In this document: one piece after another, positions 37,937 to 44,316 of the stretch
Numbering within the stretch: position 1 is the stretch's first letter
How the letters are laid out: each line of letters starts with the position of its first letter
Virus record (IMG/VR): IMGVR_UViG_3300047496_000013
Span: 1 to 44,316 of that record
Length of the DNA stretch: 44,316 nt
DNA from: a virus
Direction: 5' to 3' (one strand)
Program-made: the position numbers and the translations under genes
The notes under the pieces: generated by a model
The model's database searches: none
What the model was told of the DNA's origin: nothing
The model's input: the letters and a program-made list of their open reading frames with translations, nothing else

Positions 37937-38392
37937 TTATCTTGATACAGCTTCGAAGTGCATCCAGTCCTTTCTTCCACGGTAATCTCCACCCCATAAC
38001 CAACTTTCGTTTTTAAAAGCTGCTACAATAATTGGTGACATAGTTCCTACTTTACGTCCCAATTGATTATTTTCAGGGTCTAAGTCTATAGCTGCTGCAA
38101 AGGCATGATTTGAAATATTAGAGGAACCACGAATAGAACGATTGTTATAGCAACCTGCGTACACACTCGCTCTGATTGCGTCAACCTTCTTTTGATCGTG
38201 CCCACATTTATCTAGGATTTCGTTAAAAACTTTAAGCAGAGAAGTTGCCACCATCTTATTTACAGTAATAGTCTTTAAAGCATGACCATCATAGTACATC
38301 TGAAAAGGTGGAGTAATTGGTACTAAATTAGTACCGGGTTTACCAAAAAATTTAATTTTTGATGCTGTGTCGTCATGGGGCCAAGCGGTCAT
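37937..38392 (-). CDS. M15-family peptidase (endolysin)
   Basis: 151 residues, no signal peptide. The zinc-peptidase motifs are clear: SNISNHAFAAAIDLDPENN (S-x2-H-x6-D type) and KDWMHFEAV (catalytic and ligand His). LWGGDY lies between them. It would cut peptidoglycan peptides (D-Ala or L-Ala-D-Glu bonds). The neighbouring holin-like protein provides a route to the wall. Confidence 0.85.
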   Translation of the reverse strand: MTAWPHDDTASKIKFFGKPGTNLVPITPPFQMYYDGHALKTITVNKMVATSLLKVFNEILDKCGHDQKKVDAIRASVYAGCYNNRSIRGSSNISNHAFAAAIDLDPENNQLGRKVGTMSPIIVAAFKNESWLWGGDYRGRKDWMHFEAVSR

Positions 38393-38625
38393 TTCTTTTC
38401 TTCCTTCTTTTCTTCTTTGTCCTTAGCAGCTTTTTCATCAATAGCTTTTTGTGCCAAAGCTCCTAGAGCCTGCATCAATGGTACTGAAAATTTAGCAGGC
38501 TGCTCCCCAAGATAGTTCATAAGATCAGTATGCTCTTTAGGAGTGATTGTATAAGGCACTATTTGAGGTGCTTGAGCAAAAGCAGACGTAGAAATTAAAC
38601 TAAAAATTAAAACTAGCTTTTTCAT
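38389..38625 (-). CDS. Small secreted protein
   Basis: 78 residues from the ATG 10 bases after GGAGG; an upstream TTG is less likely. Signal peptide KKLVLIFSLISTSAFA|Q, then a helical part and a Lys/Glu-rich tail (AAKDKEEKKEEKK). Overlaps the endolysin start. Function unknown, perhaps a periplasmic lysis accessory. Confidence 0.6.
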   Translation of the reverse strand: MKKLVLIFSLISTSAFAQAPQIVPYTITPKEHTDLMNYLGEQPAKFSVPLMQALGALAQKAIDEKAAKDKEEKKEEKK

Positions 38626-38626
38626 T

Positions 38627-38710
38627 TTAACCAATCCTCCAAGGTGCTGGCTGCTGTGCTACAGCCATAGTCGGCAAAAGCAACGCACTCACGATAATAA
38701 ATGCTCTCAT
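38627..38710 (-). CDS. Tiny secreted peptide
   Basis: 27 codons. RAFIIVSALLLPTMAVA|Q is a complete signal peptide, leaving a 9-residue mature QQPAPWRIG. Start overlaps the tail-fibre stop (ATGA), and the end contains the GGAGG for the next gene. It may exist mainly to couple translation. Confidence 0.5.
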   Translation of the reverse strand: MRAFIIVSALLLPTMAVAQQPAPWRIG

Positions 38711-41700
38711 CTTTGGTTCTCCAGTTTGGTTAGCCGCTGTTCAAGACTATCATTATTAATTTTAAGTTGCTGGATAGCATGAAGCGCTACAGGCAACAGC
38801 GCACCAATATCGAAGTTGACAGCTTCTCCTTGGGCATCATAGCGCACAAGGTCCGGCATCACGGAAGCAACGCCTTGGGCAGTCAACCCATATTGCAGTC
38901 GCTCACCATTGTCTCCAAAGCCCTCCTTATAGCGGTAATTCAGCAAATCAAGCCGCGTGATTTCATCAATACCGGCGACCATGGGCTCAAAAGCGGTTTT
39001 GAATTGTCGCCCTGACGTTCCGAGGCAAATACCAAGGGTGCCTGATCCAAAGAATAGTTGACCATTGGAAGTCTGCTGGCAAACCGTCCTGTCCGTCTTG
39101 GCAGCGTCTGTAGTGAGGCCTGACAAAATGAGTGTACCGCTGGTAAAAGTAGTTGCGACCAGATCGGTCCAGACCGAAGCTGTGGTAACGCCATAATTCA
39201 TGATACTGGAATTAGAAATTCGAAAATCCATGAAGCCGCCTGAATTGAAGTTCGTAACACCATTTATACCCTGAATGACATAATTGCTGGCACCGCAACT
39301 GGTTCCTGCAAAGCATAGAGTGCCATAGCCACCGATTTGAGCAAGACGTGCAAATTCAATCGGAGTAACATCGGCGGTAGCCCCTCCAGCCGAACCTAAA
39401 TTGGGGCCGTTAAAAATAATCACTCCGTTCAGTGCGCTGGTGCCACCGGCATTTCCGGTGGCTATGCCTGCCGACAGCACGAGGTTTCCGCCTTGCAGGT
39501 TACTTCCGCCTGAAGTCGCACCGCCCGCTTGCACGGTGAGATTATTGCCTGCGGTCGAAGCCGTAGTTTCGCGATACATCGCGATGGTTTCCGCGACTTG
39601 TCCTGACATGGCGACTGTGTAGGTATTCGTTAGCGTGACGCTGCCTGCCGCCAGTGGCGGGCCGCCGAGATAGAGCGTGCCGGCGTTGGTGATCGTAACT
39701 GCCGAAGCGTCGGTATACGTCGGCTGATAGATCGAGAACTTGTTGAAGCCCTGCCCCGTTGTGACAGCAGTTGTGCCAGTGATGGTAGTGGTCGCAGCCT
39801 GTAATTGCAGATCGTCGAGGGTCGCGCTGGTAGCCGACGCGACCGTGGTTGCTACGTTGTGATTCACCGCCCCGGTAATGGTGCCTCCAGTAAGCGCGAG
39901 ATCGAGCGAGGCGTGACCGGTCAATGCTCCGCTGAAAGTGGTTGCCGATGCTGTCGTGAACGTCGCTGTTGTTGGCGTTGTTGCGCCTACGGTGCCGTTG
40001 ATGTTGATGCTTGCCGTGCCCGTCAAGTTCGTGACCGTCCCGCTGGACGGTGTGCCAAGGGCACCGCCGTTGACCACAAATGCGCCCGCTGACCCCGTAT
40101 TGATACCAAGCGCCGTCAGCACGCCTGTCCCGGTCGTTGTGGTTGAGGGTGCGGTGCCGCTTCCGCCCCCAATCATAATTGCATTGGCAGCTAAAAGCGC
40201 GGATGACGCCCATGTCGTCGTGCCGGAAAAATAGGGAATACCGCCCGAGGTGCCCGCCACCGTAAGCGCAGGAGTTGTCGTCGCCGTCGCAACCGAAATT
40301 AGACCTCCAGTAAAACTCACACTAGTAACCGTGCCTGATCCACCACCTCCACACGTTGTTCCTGCATCAATCAAATTATGGTTAACATCAGATTTGACAC
40401 AATTGCCACTTGTGAATGTACCCGTAGCCGAAGCCAGTTCTGCAACATTACCTGAGATAGAACTAATTGTTGTTCCGGCGATTTTGAACACGTTGCCAGT
40501 GCCGCCAGTATCAAATGTCTTGTGGGTGAATGTGTCCGTTGTGTCCCTGTAAACAAAGGTGTCTGTTGCAGCCTGCAAAGTCTGACTAACTGTGCCCAAC
40601 GCGCCGGTCGGAGCCTGTACAGTAATCGAACCTGAGGTTGCGTTAGCAAAGATCAACGGGAAGGCAAGTGAACCGCCAACACCGAGAGTTAGACCACTGG
40701 CGTTGAATGTTGCCCACGAAATCGAAGCGTTACGATTCCTGAAAGTATGAGTCGTATTGCTGTAAAAATTCGTCGCATTGCTAACGCTGATGTCAGCAGC
40801 ACCGGCCTGATCGAACAGATTCGTTGCAGTGCCGTCAAAAGCCATTGCCTGATAATTATGCCCGTTACTGTTCAGATAGTATGACAGCGCTGTCACGTTG
40901 CCCGTCCCATCTACACTGAAGCCGGGGGAAATGAAGGCCGCCGTTAGCACTGAACTCGATGCAACAGCATAGCCAACGTCAAATTTTTGCCCTGTGCCGT
41001 ATATCAGTGCACCAGCACTAGAACTGTTGGCTCCGATCGCTTGCACGAATAGCCCGATATGTCCGCAAGTCGATCCGCCGGGAACAACGCTTGCGTAAGC
41101 ACAATCCGCTCCGGAAGAATTGTTGTTGACCGTGTTCAATCCAACAGTGCCGTTCGATGTCCCCGTGGAAACAGCGTTGGCAAAAAGACCAATCGCGGAA
41201 TAGCGACGGCCAGTGCTTGTACCGCTAGCATTGGTGACGTTGAACACGCCACCAACTTGATCCCCGTTGCCAATCTGATTGGCGTTTACTGTGATGCCGT
41301 TCCCTTGCGCATTGATGCTGCCGTTGACGGACGTACCGTTGGTGATCAGCGAAATCGCCAGCGGCGCGTTCTGGCCACCTTCAGCATCCAGCGATATGGC
41401 CTCATATCGCGATAGCGCGACGGTCGGCGATACCGCCGTGATCGGATTGGCCATACTGCCGGCCGCCATCTGGAACAGCGTCGGGTTCACGCCGGGCGTC
41501 TGCAGGTTGAAAAAGACTGCGTTGGGAGTTGAGAAATTGGCAAATCCGTTAAGGGTTGCCTTCGAACCAGCGACCGTCGAGCATTGTGCCCCGCTTCCCG
41601 TGCCTACTAAAAACCCTCCTAACAAATTACAATTAGCTGGAAACACAACACTAATCGTATTACCAGTGCAAAGCGTTCCACTCCCACAAGCAATGCTTCC

Positions 41701-42885
41701 CGTCATTCCACCTAACGATGTAACCCCGCTCGCTGTAGCTGAATTAGCGTCAGGGGTAACTTTAATAATATAATTTGAAGTTTTGGTTGGTTGTACAGTA
41801 GCGAAAGCAGTTGATGTGCCTCCTTGTGCGGTGCCGGTAAATACTTGCGCAGTAGCAGTGCCCGTGGAAGCTATAGAAGTAACTTGTGAACTGCCTGTTG
41901 ATGCGCTTCCAGTTAACCCCGGATTACCTCCACCGTAGTTGGCTAAACTAAGTCCTGTTGCAGAAACAGATACAGCAGAACTAGCGTTAGTTCCAGCAGG
42001 AGTATAAGGAGGTAAATTAGCCGTCAATAAAACTTTACTCTGACTACCACCAGCAGCGCCAATAGAATTAGGATTAGCAGAGCCAAAATAAGTAGTAGTA
42101 AGAATTGAACTCGCTACCCCGCCCATGTTATTATTACCAGCTATAGCAAAACCTCTAAAGTCTGGTAAATTAAAAGTTGTAGTTCCGTTACCATTACCCC
42201 AAGGATAAATAATAGCATTAGTATTAACAGTAACGTTAGCGTTAGCATTTAAAGTTATGCTAGTAGAAGTTTTAGAAAGAATAGTTGAACTACCAGAAAC
42301 TACGCAAGATATTTCGACTGCTGCCCCAATCGGGAAATTAGTAGTATCTGAAAGACCACTTAATATAGGGCTACCACTATTACAAAAAACAGATTGAGTA
42401 GAAGTGATAGCTGTATAAAGAGCGGAGTAAGTAGTTCTAGAAACTTCTTGTCCATAAGTAAACATATACTGATTAGGTGCTGATAAACCAGCCCAAGGTT
42501 TGATAGTGCCAACTAAATCACCATCGCCTGTCGCAGTTGGTGTAGAACCTCCGCTACCAGTAGAGCTAGTAACCTGATCCCAAATTAAATTTCCCAACCT
42601 ATCTTTAACGACTTGGCGATAGCTGCCAGAACCTAAAATTAAAGCTCTACCGGCCCCGTCTAGAACAACCGGATTTGTATTCGGAATAGTTTCAGCCGCA
42701 TCTTGCCAAGTTGTCTTGCGAGTAGTAGTGCTAGGTATATAAAAGTCCACTGTACCAGACGTTAATGGTTTTCCATTCTGATCTAGGAATACCGTTTTTG
42801 CGGGAGGAAGTATAGATGCCGTTTGAGCAAATGCTAAATTACTCATCAAGAAGGTAAGGAATAAAACTTTAATGGAAAACTTCAT
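38707..42885 (-). CDS. Tail fibre/spike with collar domain and S74 chaperone
   Basis: 1392 residues. Residues 1-21 look like a Sec signal peptide ending LAFA|Q. Residues 30-105 form a fibre head (VFLDQNGKPLTSGTVDFY, VLDGAGRALILGSG). Residues 120-260 are a phage tail-collar domain (GTIKPWAGLSAPNQYMFTYG, TTTFNLPDFRGFAIAGNN). A long Ser/Thr/Gly-rich beta shaft follows. The last 100 residues are a peptidase S74 intramolecular chaperone (SGRQFKTAFEPMV, LLNYRYKEG, GLTAQGVASVMPDLV), which trims itself after trimer folding. The shaft and C-terminus are GC-rich, the first 420 residues AT-rich: a mosaic receptor-binding protein. Confidence 0.9.
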   Translation of the reverse strand: MKFSIKVLFLTFLMSNLAFAQTASILPPAKTVFLDQNGKPLTSGTVDFYIPSTTTRKTTWQDAAETIPNTNPVVLDGAGRALILGSGSYRQVVKDRLGNLIWDQVTSSTGSGGSTPTATGDGDLVGTIKPWAGLSAPNQYMFTYGQEVSRTTYSALYTAITSTQSVFCNSGSPILSGLSDTTNFPIGAAVEISCVVSGSSTILSKTSTSITLNANANVTVNTNAIIYPWGNGNGTTTFNLPDFRGFAIAGNNNMGGVASSILTTTYFGSANPNSIGAAGGSQSKVLLTANLPPYTPAGTNASSAVSVSATGLSLANYGGGNPGLTGSASTGSSQVTSIASTGTATAQVFTGTAQGGTSTAFATVQPTKTSNYIIKVTPDANSATASGVTSLGGMTGSIACGSGTLCTGNTISVVFPANCNLLGGFLVGTGSGAQCSTVAGSKATLNGFANFSTPNAVFFNLQTPGVNPTLFQMAAGSMANPITAVSPTVALSRYEAISLDAEGGQNAPLAISLITNGTSVNGSINAQGNGITVNANQIGNGDQVGGVFNVTNASGTSTGRRYSAIGLFANAVSTGTSNGTVGLNTVNNNSSGADCAYASVVPGGSTCGHIGLFVQAIGANSSSAGALIYGTGQKFDVGYAVASSSVLTAAFISPGFSVDGTGNVTALSYYLNSNGHNYQAMAFDGTATNLFDQAGAADISVSNATNFYSNTTHTFRNRNASISWATFNASGLTLGVGGSLAFPLIFANATSGSITVQAPTGALGTVSQTLQAATDTFVYRDTTDTFTHKTFDTGGTGNVFKIAGTTISSISGNVAELASATGTFTSGNCVKSDVNHNLIDAGTTCGGGGSGTVTSVSFTGGLISVATATTTPALTVAGTSGGIPYFSGTTTWASSALLAANAIMIGGGSGTAPSTTTTGTGVLTALGINTGSAGAFVVNGGALGTPSSGTVTNLTGTASININGTVGATTPTTATFTTASATTFSGALTGHASLDLALTGGTITGAVNHNVATTVASATSATLDDLQLQAATTTITGTTAVTTGQGFNKFSIYQPTYTDASAVTITNAGTLYLGGPPLAAGSVTLTNTYTVAMSGQVAETIAMYRETTASTAGNNLTVQAGGATSGGSNLQGGNLVLSAGIATGNAGGTSALNGVIIFNGPNLGSAGGATADVTPIEFARLAQIGGYGTLCFAGTSCGASNYVIQGINGVTNFNSGGFMDFRISNSSIMNYGVTTASVWTDLVATTFTSGTLILSGLTTDAAKTDRTVCQQTSNGQLFFGSGTLGICLGTSGRQFKTAFEPMVAGIDEITRLDLLNYRYKEGFGDNGERLQYGLTAQGVASVMPDLVRYDAQGEAVNFDIGALLPVALHAIQQLKINNDSLEQRLTKLENQR

Positions 42886-43009
42886 CGCTTTAGTCTTTCT
42901 TCTACTAATATTTTTAAAATTTAAAAATTATATCTGGATGCCCACAATACTGATTTTAGCCGCTTACGCAAAGTGGAAAATTTATGATCCTATAAAATTA
43001 CAAATTATT

Positions 43010-44316
43010 TTATGGTCCTACAAGCAATCGAAGCTTACTGCGACGCGAAAGTCTAGGCTGCTGTTGATTAGCAACCGCTTCAAGACTTCTGATTAATTGA
43101 TCCCTATCTGGCCCTTGTGTGGGTAAAGCATATTTAGCTAATTGCAAATTGCGTTCTTGCTCTATAGCATTTATTATTTTACTTTTAGCAAGCGATGCGC
43201 TTTTACCTACAATTAACCCCGCTAAGGACGCGCCTGTACCAAGAACGCTACCTACTCCACCACCCATACCAGCAATTTGCCCTCCAATTTCTGAAGCAGC
43301 CCCTATAGCGGGAATAATATATTTAGCTATTCCGCTTTGCTGATCAGGTTTATCTTTAGTCAAAGCTGTAGCTTCTTTGTTAGATAATCTGACACTAGTA
43401 TCAGAACCTTCTATTATTTTATTATCAACATGTTTGATTGATCTTGTATTTTCTAAATTGCGGAGTAATTTTTCTGTTTCTTCTTTACCAAAAACAATTT
43501 CCATTTTCTTTTGATTAAAATCTGAACGTCCTAAATTGGTTCCGGCTAAAGAGCCATTTTGAGCTGCCCCCATTCGGCTATCAATAGCTAATCTCACTCC
43601 TTCCTTAGCAGCTTCTTTCTCATGATTGGTTAAACCATCAAACCACTCTTTAGTAAATTCAGGTCTATTTTCCATTTTAGTTGAATTTGAAAAAACACCA
43701 TAATACCCATCATGAAATGCTTCATCTAGTTCTTTAGACCCTCGATAAGCAGCTAATCCTTCTTTATAACCGGGTGCAGAGGCATGTATATCATTTACAA
43801 GATTATTGCGAACATCCATTAAGTGTCTACCTAAAGAGCGTTCACTAGCATTACCGCTGTTGAGCATATTTTCAGCAGTACGTCTTAAAGTAGATTGAAA
43901 TTCATGTAAATCTTGTGGATCAGTACGCATTTCTTTTTTATTAGCTAAATAATTTCTAACAGTAGCTAATTCACTTTTAATATTAGATAAAGGTAAGGTG
44001 CTATCACCTTTTTCAAACTTACTCCAAACGCCGGGTTTTAAAATTTTATCAATTTCAGAAACAGTATTAGAAATATTAACAGGTTTAGCTGCTGCTAAAG
44101 CCGGATTAATCATTTCGCTGCCAACTTTTTTAGCAGCATCTTTTAAATCAGCAAGCTTTTGTATTACATTTACAGGAATACCACCAGCTTCATTAAAAGC
44201 AGCGGAGGTATCATTTTTTAAATTAGAAATTCTACCCTTTGAAGCATCGAACAAATGACTTTTAGCGGCTGGATTATCCTTAGCAAACATATCCTGAGTT
44301 AGAGCTAAAACATTAG
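43010..44316 (-). CDS. Internal virion protein, C-terminal part (5' end off window)
   Basis: The frame is open to the right edge, so the first visible Met (44290) need not be the start. Helical with long charged segments (EFQSTLRRTAENMLNSG, LGRHLMDVRNNLVNDI, NHEKEAAKEGVRLAIDSRMG), then a Gly/Ala-rich hydrophobic stretch (IIPAIGAASEIGGQIAGMGG, VGSVLGTGASLAGLIVGKSA) that could insert in a membrane during DNA ejection. It resembles the C-terminal part of large internal/polyvalent virion proteins and may belong to the same operon as the gene leaving the left edge. Confidence 0.7.
   Translation of the reverse strand, partial: NVLALTQDMFAKDNPAAKSHLFDASKGRISNLKNDTSAAFNEAGGIPVNVIQKLADLKDAAKKVGSEMINPALAAAKPVNISNTVSEIDKILKPGVWSKFEKGDSTLPLSNIKSELATVRNYLANKKEMRTDPQDLHEFQSTLRRTAENMLNSGNASERSLGRHLMDVRNNLVNDIHASAPGYKEGLAAYRGSKELDEAFHDGYYGVFSNSTKMENRPEFTKEWFDGLTNHEKEAAKEGVRLAIDSRMGAAQNGSLAGTNLGRSDFNQKKMEIVFGKEETEKLLRNLENTRSIKHVDNKIIEGSDTSVRLSNKEATALTKDKPDQQSGIAKYIIPAIGAASEIGGQIAGMGGGVGSVLGTGASLAGLIVGKSASLAKSKIINAIEQERNLQLAKYALPTQGPDRDQLIRSLEAVANQQQPRLSRRSKLRLLVGP

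Larger units (their letters stand above)
1613..43125. repeat. Dispersed octamer TGTGGG(C/T)A, about 24 copies
   Basis: TGTGGGCA or its complement begins at 2762, 5502, 8623, 9037, 16143, 16738, 18999, 21977, 25127, 28199, 30730, 33843, 33964, 35539, 35713, 38199 and 42939. The TGTGGGTA variant begins at 1613, 12846, 16712, 17332, 23129, 36689 and 43118. Roughly one exact TGTGGGCA would be expected by chance at this GC. Copies lie on both strands, in all codon phases, inside genes of every class, often 2.3-3.2 kb apart. A DNA-level role is implied. Confidence 0.75.

Noticed and set aside
38767-41773. Several plus-strand open frames of 80-160 codons opposite the tail fibre
   Set aside because: They are antisense to a clearly coding gene, lie in its GC-rich part where stops are rare, and lack ribosome sites and domain features.
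328-42000. Enrichment of CCGGGA/TCCCGG hexamers
   Set aside because: About twofold over a rough expectation by eye, far less than the TGTGGGYA signal, and partly explained by Pro-Gly codons.
42872-43096. Plus-strand frame with hydrophobic stretches between the tail fibre and the right-edge gene
   Set aside because: It overlaps the starts and ends of two minus-strand late genes in antisense and has no ribosome site. The hydrophobicity comes from AT-rich DNA.
1-44316. Closed circular genome with the two ends joining within one gene
   Set aside because: Joining the left-edge and right-edge minus-strand frames directly gives an immediate stop and a frame mismatch, and I saw no terminal direct repeat. 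Sequence is more likely missing between the ends.
1-44316. CRISPR array, insertion sequence or integrase
   Set aside because: No regularly spaced repeats, transposase motifs or tyrosine/serine recombinase were found, so there is no sign of lysogeny or transposition in this window.

Overview
This window is a slice of a tailed double-stranded DNA phage genome, around 40% GC by eye. The P22-type portal, the terminase large subunit, and the absence of any tape-measure, sheath or baseplate gene fit a short-tailed (podovirus-like) phage. The host is not visible directly. A MucR/Ros-like zinc-finger protein and promoters starting with TTGAC hint at an alphaproteobacterium (inference). The window is incomplete: a minus-strand virion gene runs off each end, and no major capsid protein, scaffold or tail-tube gene is recognisable. 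Those genes probably lie in the missing piece between the right and left edges.

Layout. (1) 1-9.8 kb, minus strand: packaging and virion genes. In transcription order these are a phage-specific protein, a possible small terminase, a carbohydrate-binding-like virion protein, a beta-domain virion protein, a secreted protein, the large terminase, the portal, and then a large 'polyvalent' internal virion protein split over two overlapping frames at the left edge. (2) 9.9-10.5 kb: a tandem pair made of a tRNA-Leu(UAA) and a 91-nt tRNA-like RNA, overlapped by an HNH endonuclease gene. (3) 10.5-22 kb, minus strand: an accessory/early region of about 40 small genes, mostly overlapping start-to-stop. 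It includes a ParB-like protein, DUF2786, a VRR-NUC nuclease, KTSC, winged-helix and ribbon-helix-helix regulators and many zinc-ribbon proteins. Several sub-operons start from a shared promoter-like motif, TTGAC(A/C/T) - 14/15 bp - TATAGA. (4) 22.1-25.1 kb: an AT-rich repeat region (possible origin) with a perfect CRP-type palindrome, then an NrS-1-type primase-polymerase fused to a DUF3987-like helicase, and a GIY-YIG nuclease. (5) 25.3-35.8 kb, plus strand: the replication/recombination operon. It encodes DUF7173, a Sak4-like ATPase, an Acb2/Tad1-like protein, an ssDNA-binding-like protein, a PD-(D/E)XK exonuclease, an SF2 helicase, a sliding-clamp-like protein, a MucR-like protein and a family B DNA polymerase. 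(6) 35.9-44.3 kb, minus strand: the lysis and tail region, with RlpA-like, coiled-coil, holin-like, lipoprotein, M15 peptidase and small secreted genes, a 1392-residue tail fibre with a C-terminal S74 chaperone, and the C-terminus of an internal virion protein.

The most interesting signals are: an octamer TGTGGG(C/T)A present about 24 times on both strands and in all codon phases, which resembles the 8-nt template recognised by the NrS-1 primase-polymerase; Sec signal peptides on several virion and lysis-region proteins, including the tail fibre; the tRNA / tRNA-like pair whose anticodon doubles as the stop codon of the HNH gene; and a chimeric gene scar at 17.0-17.2 kb.
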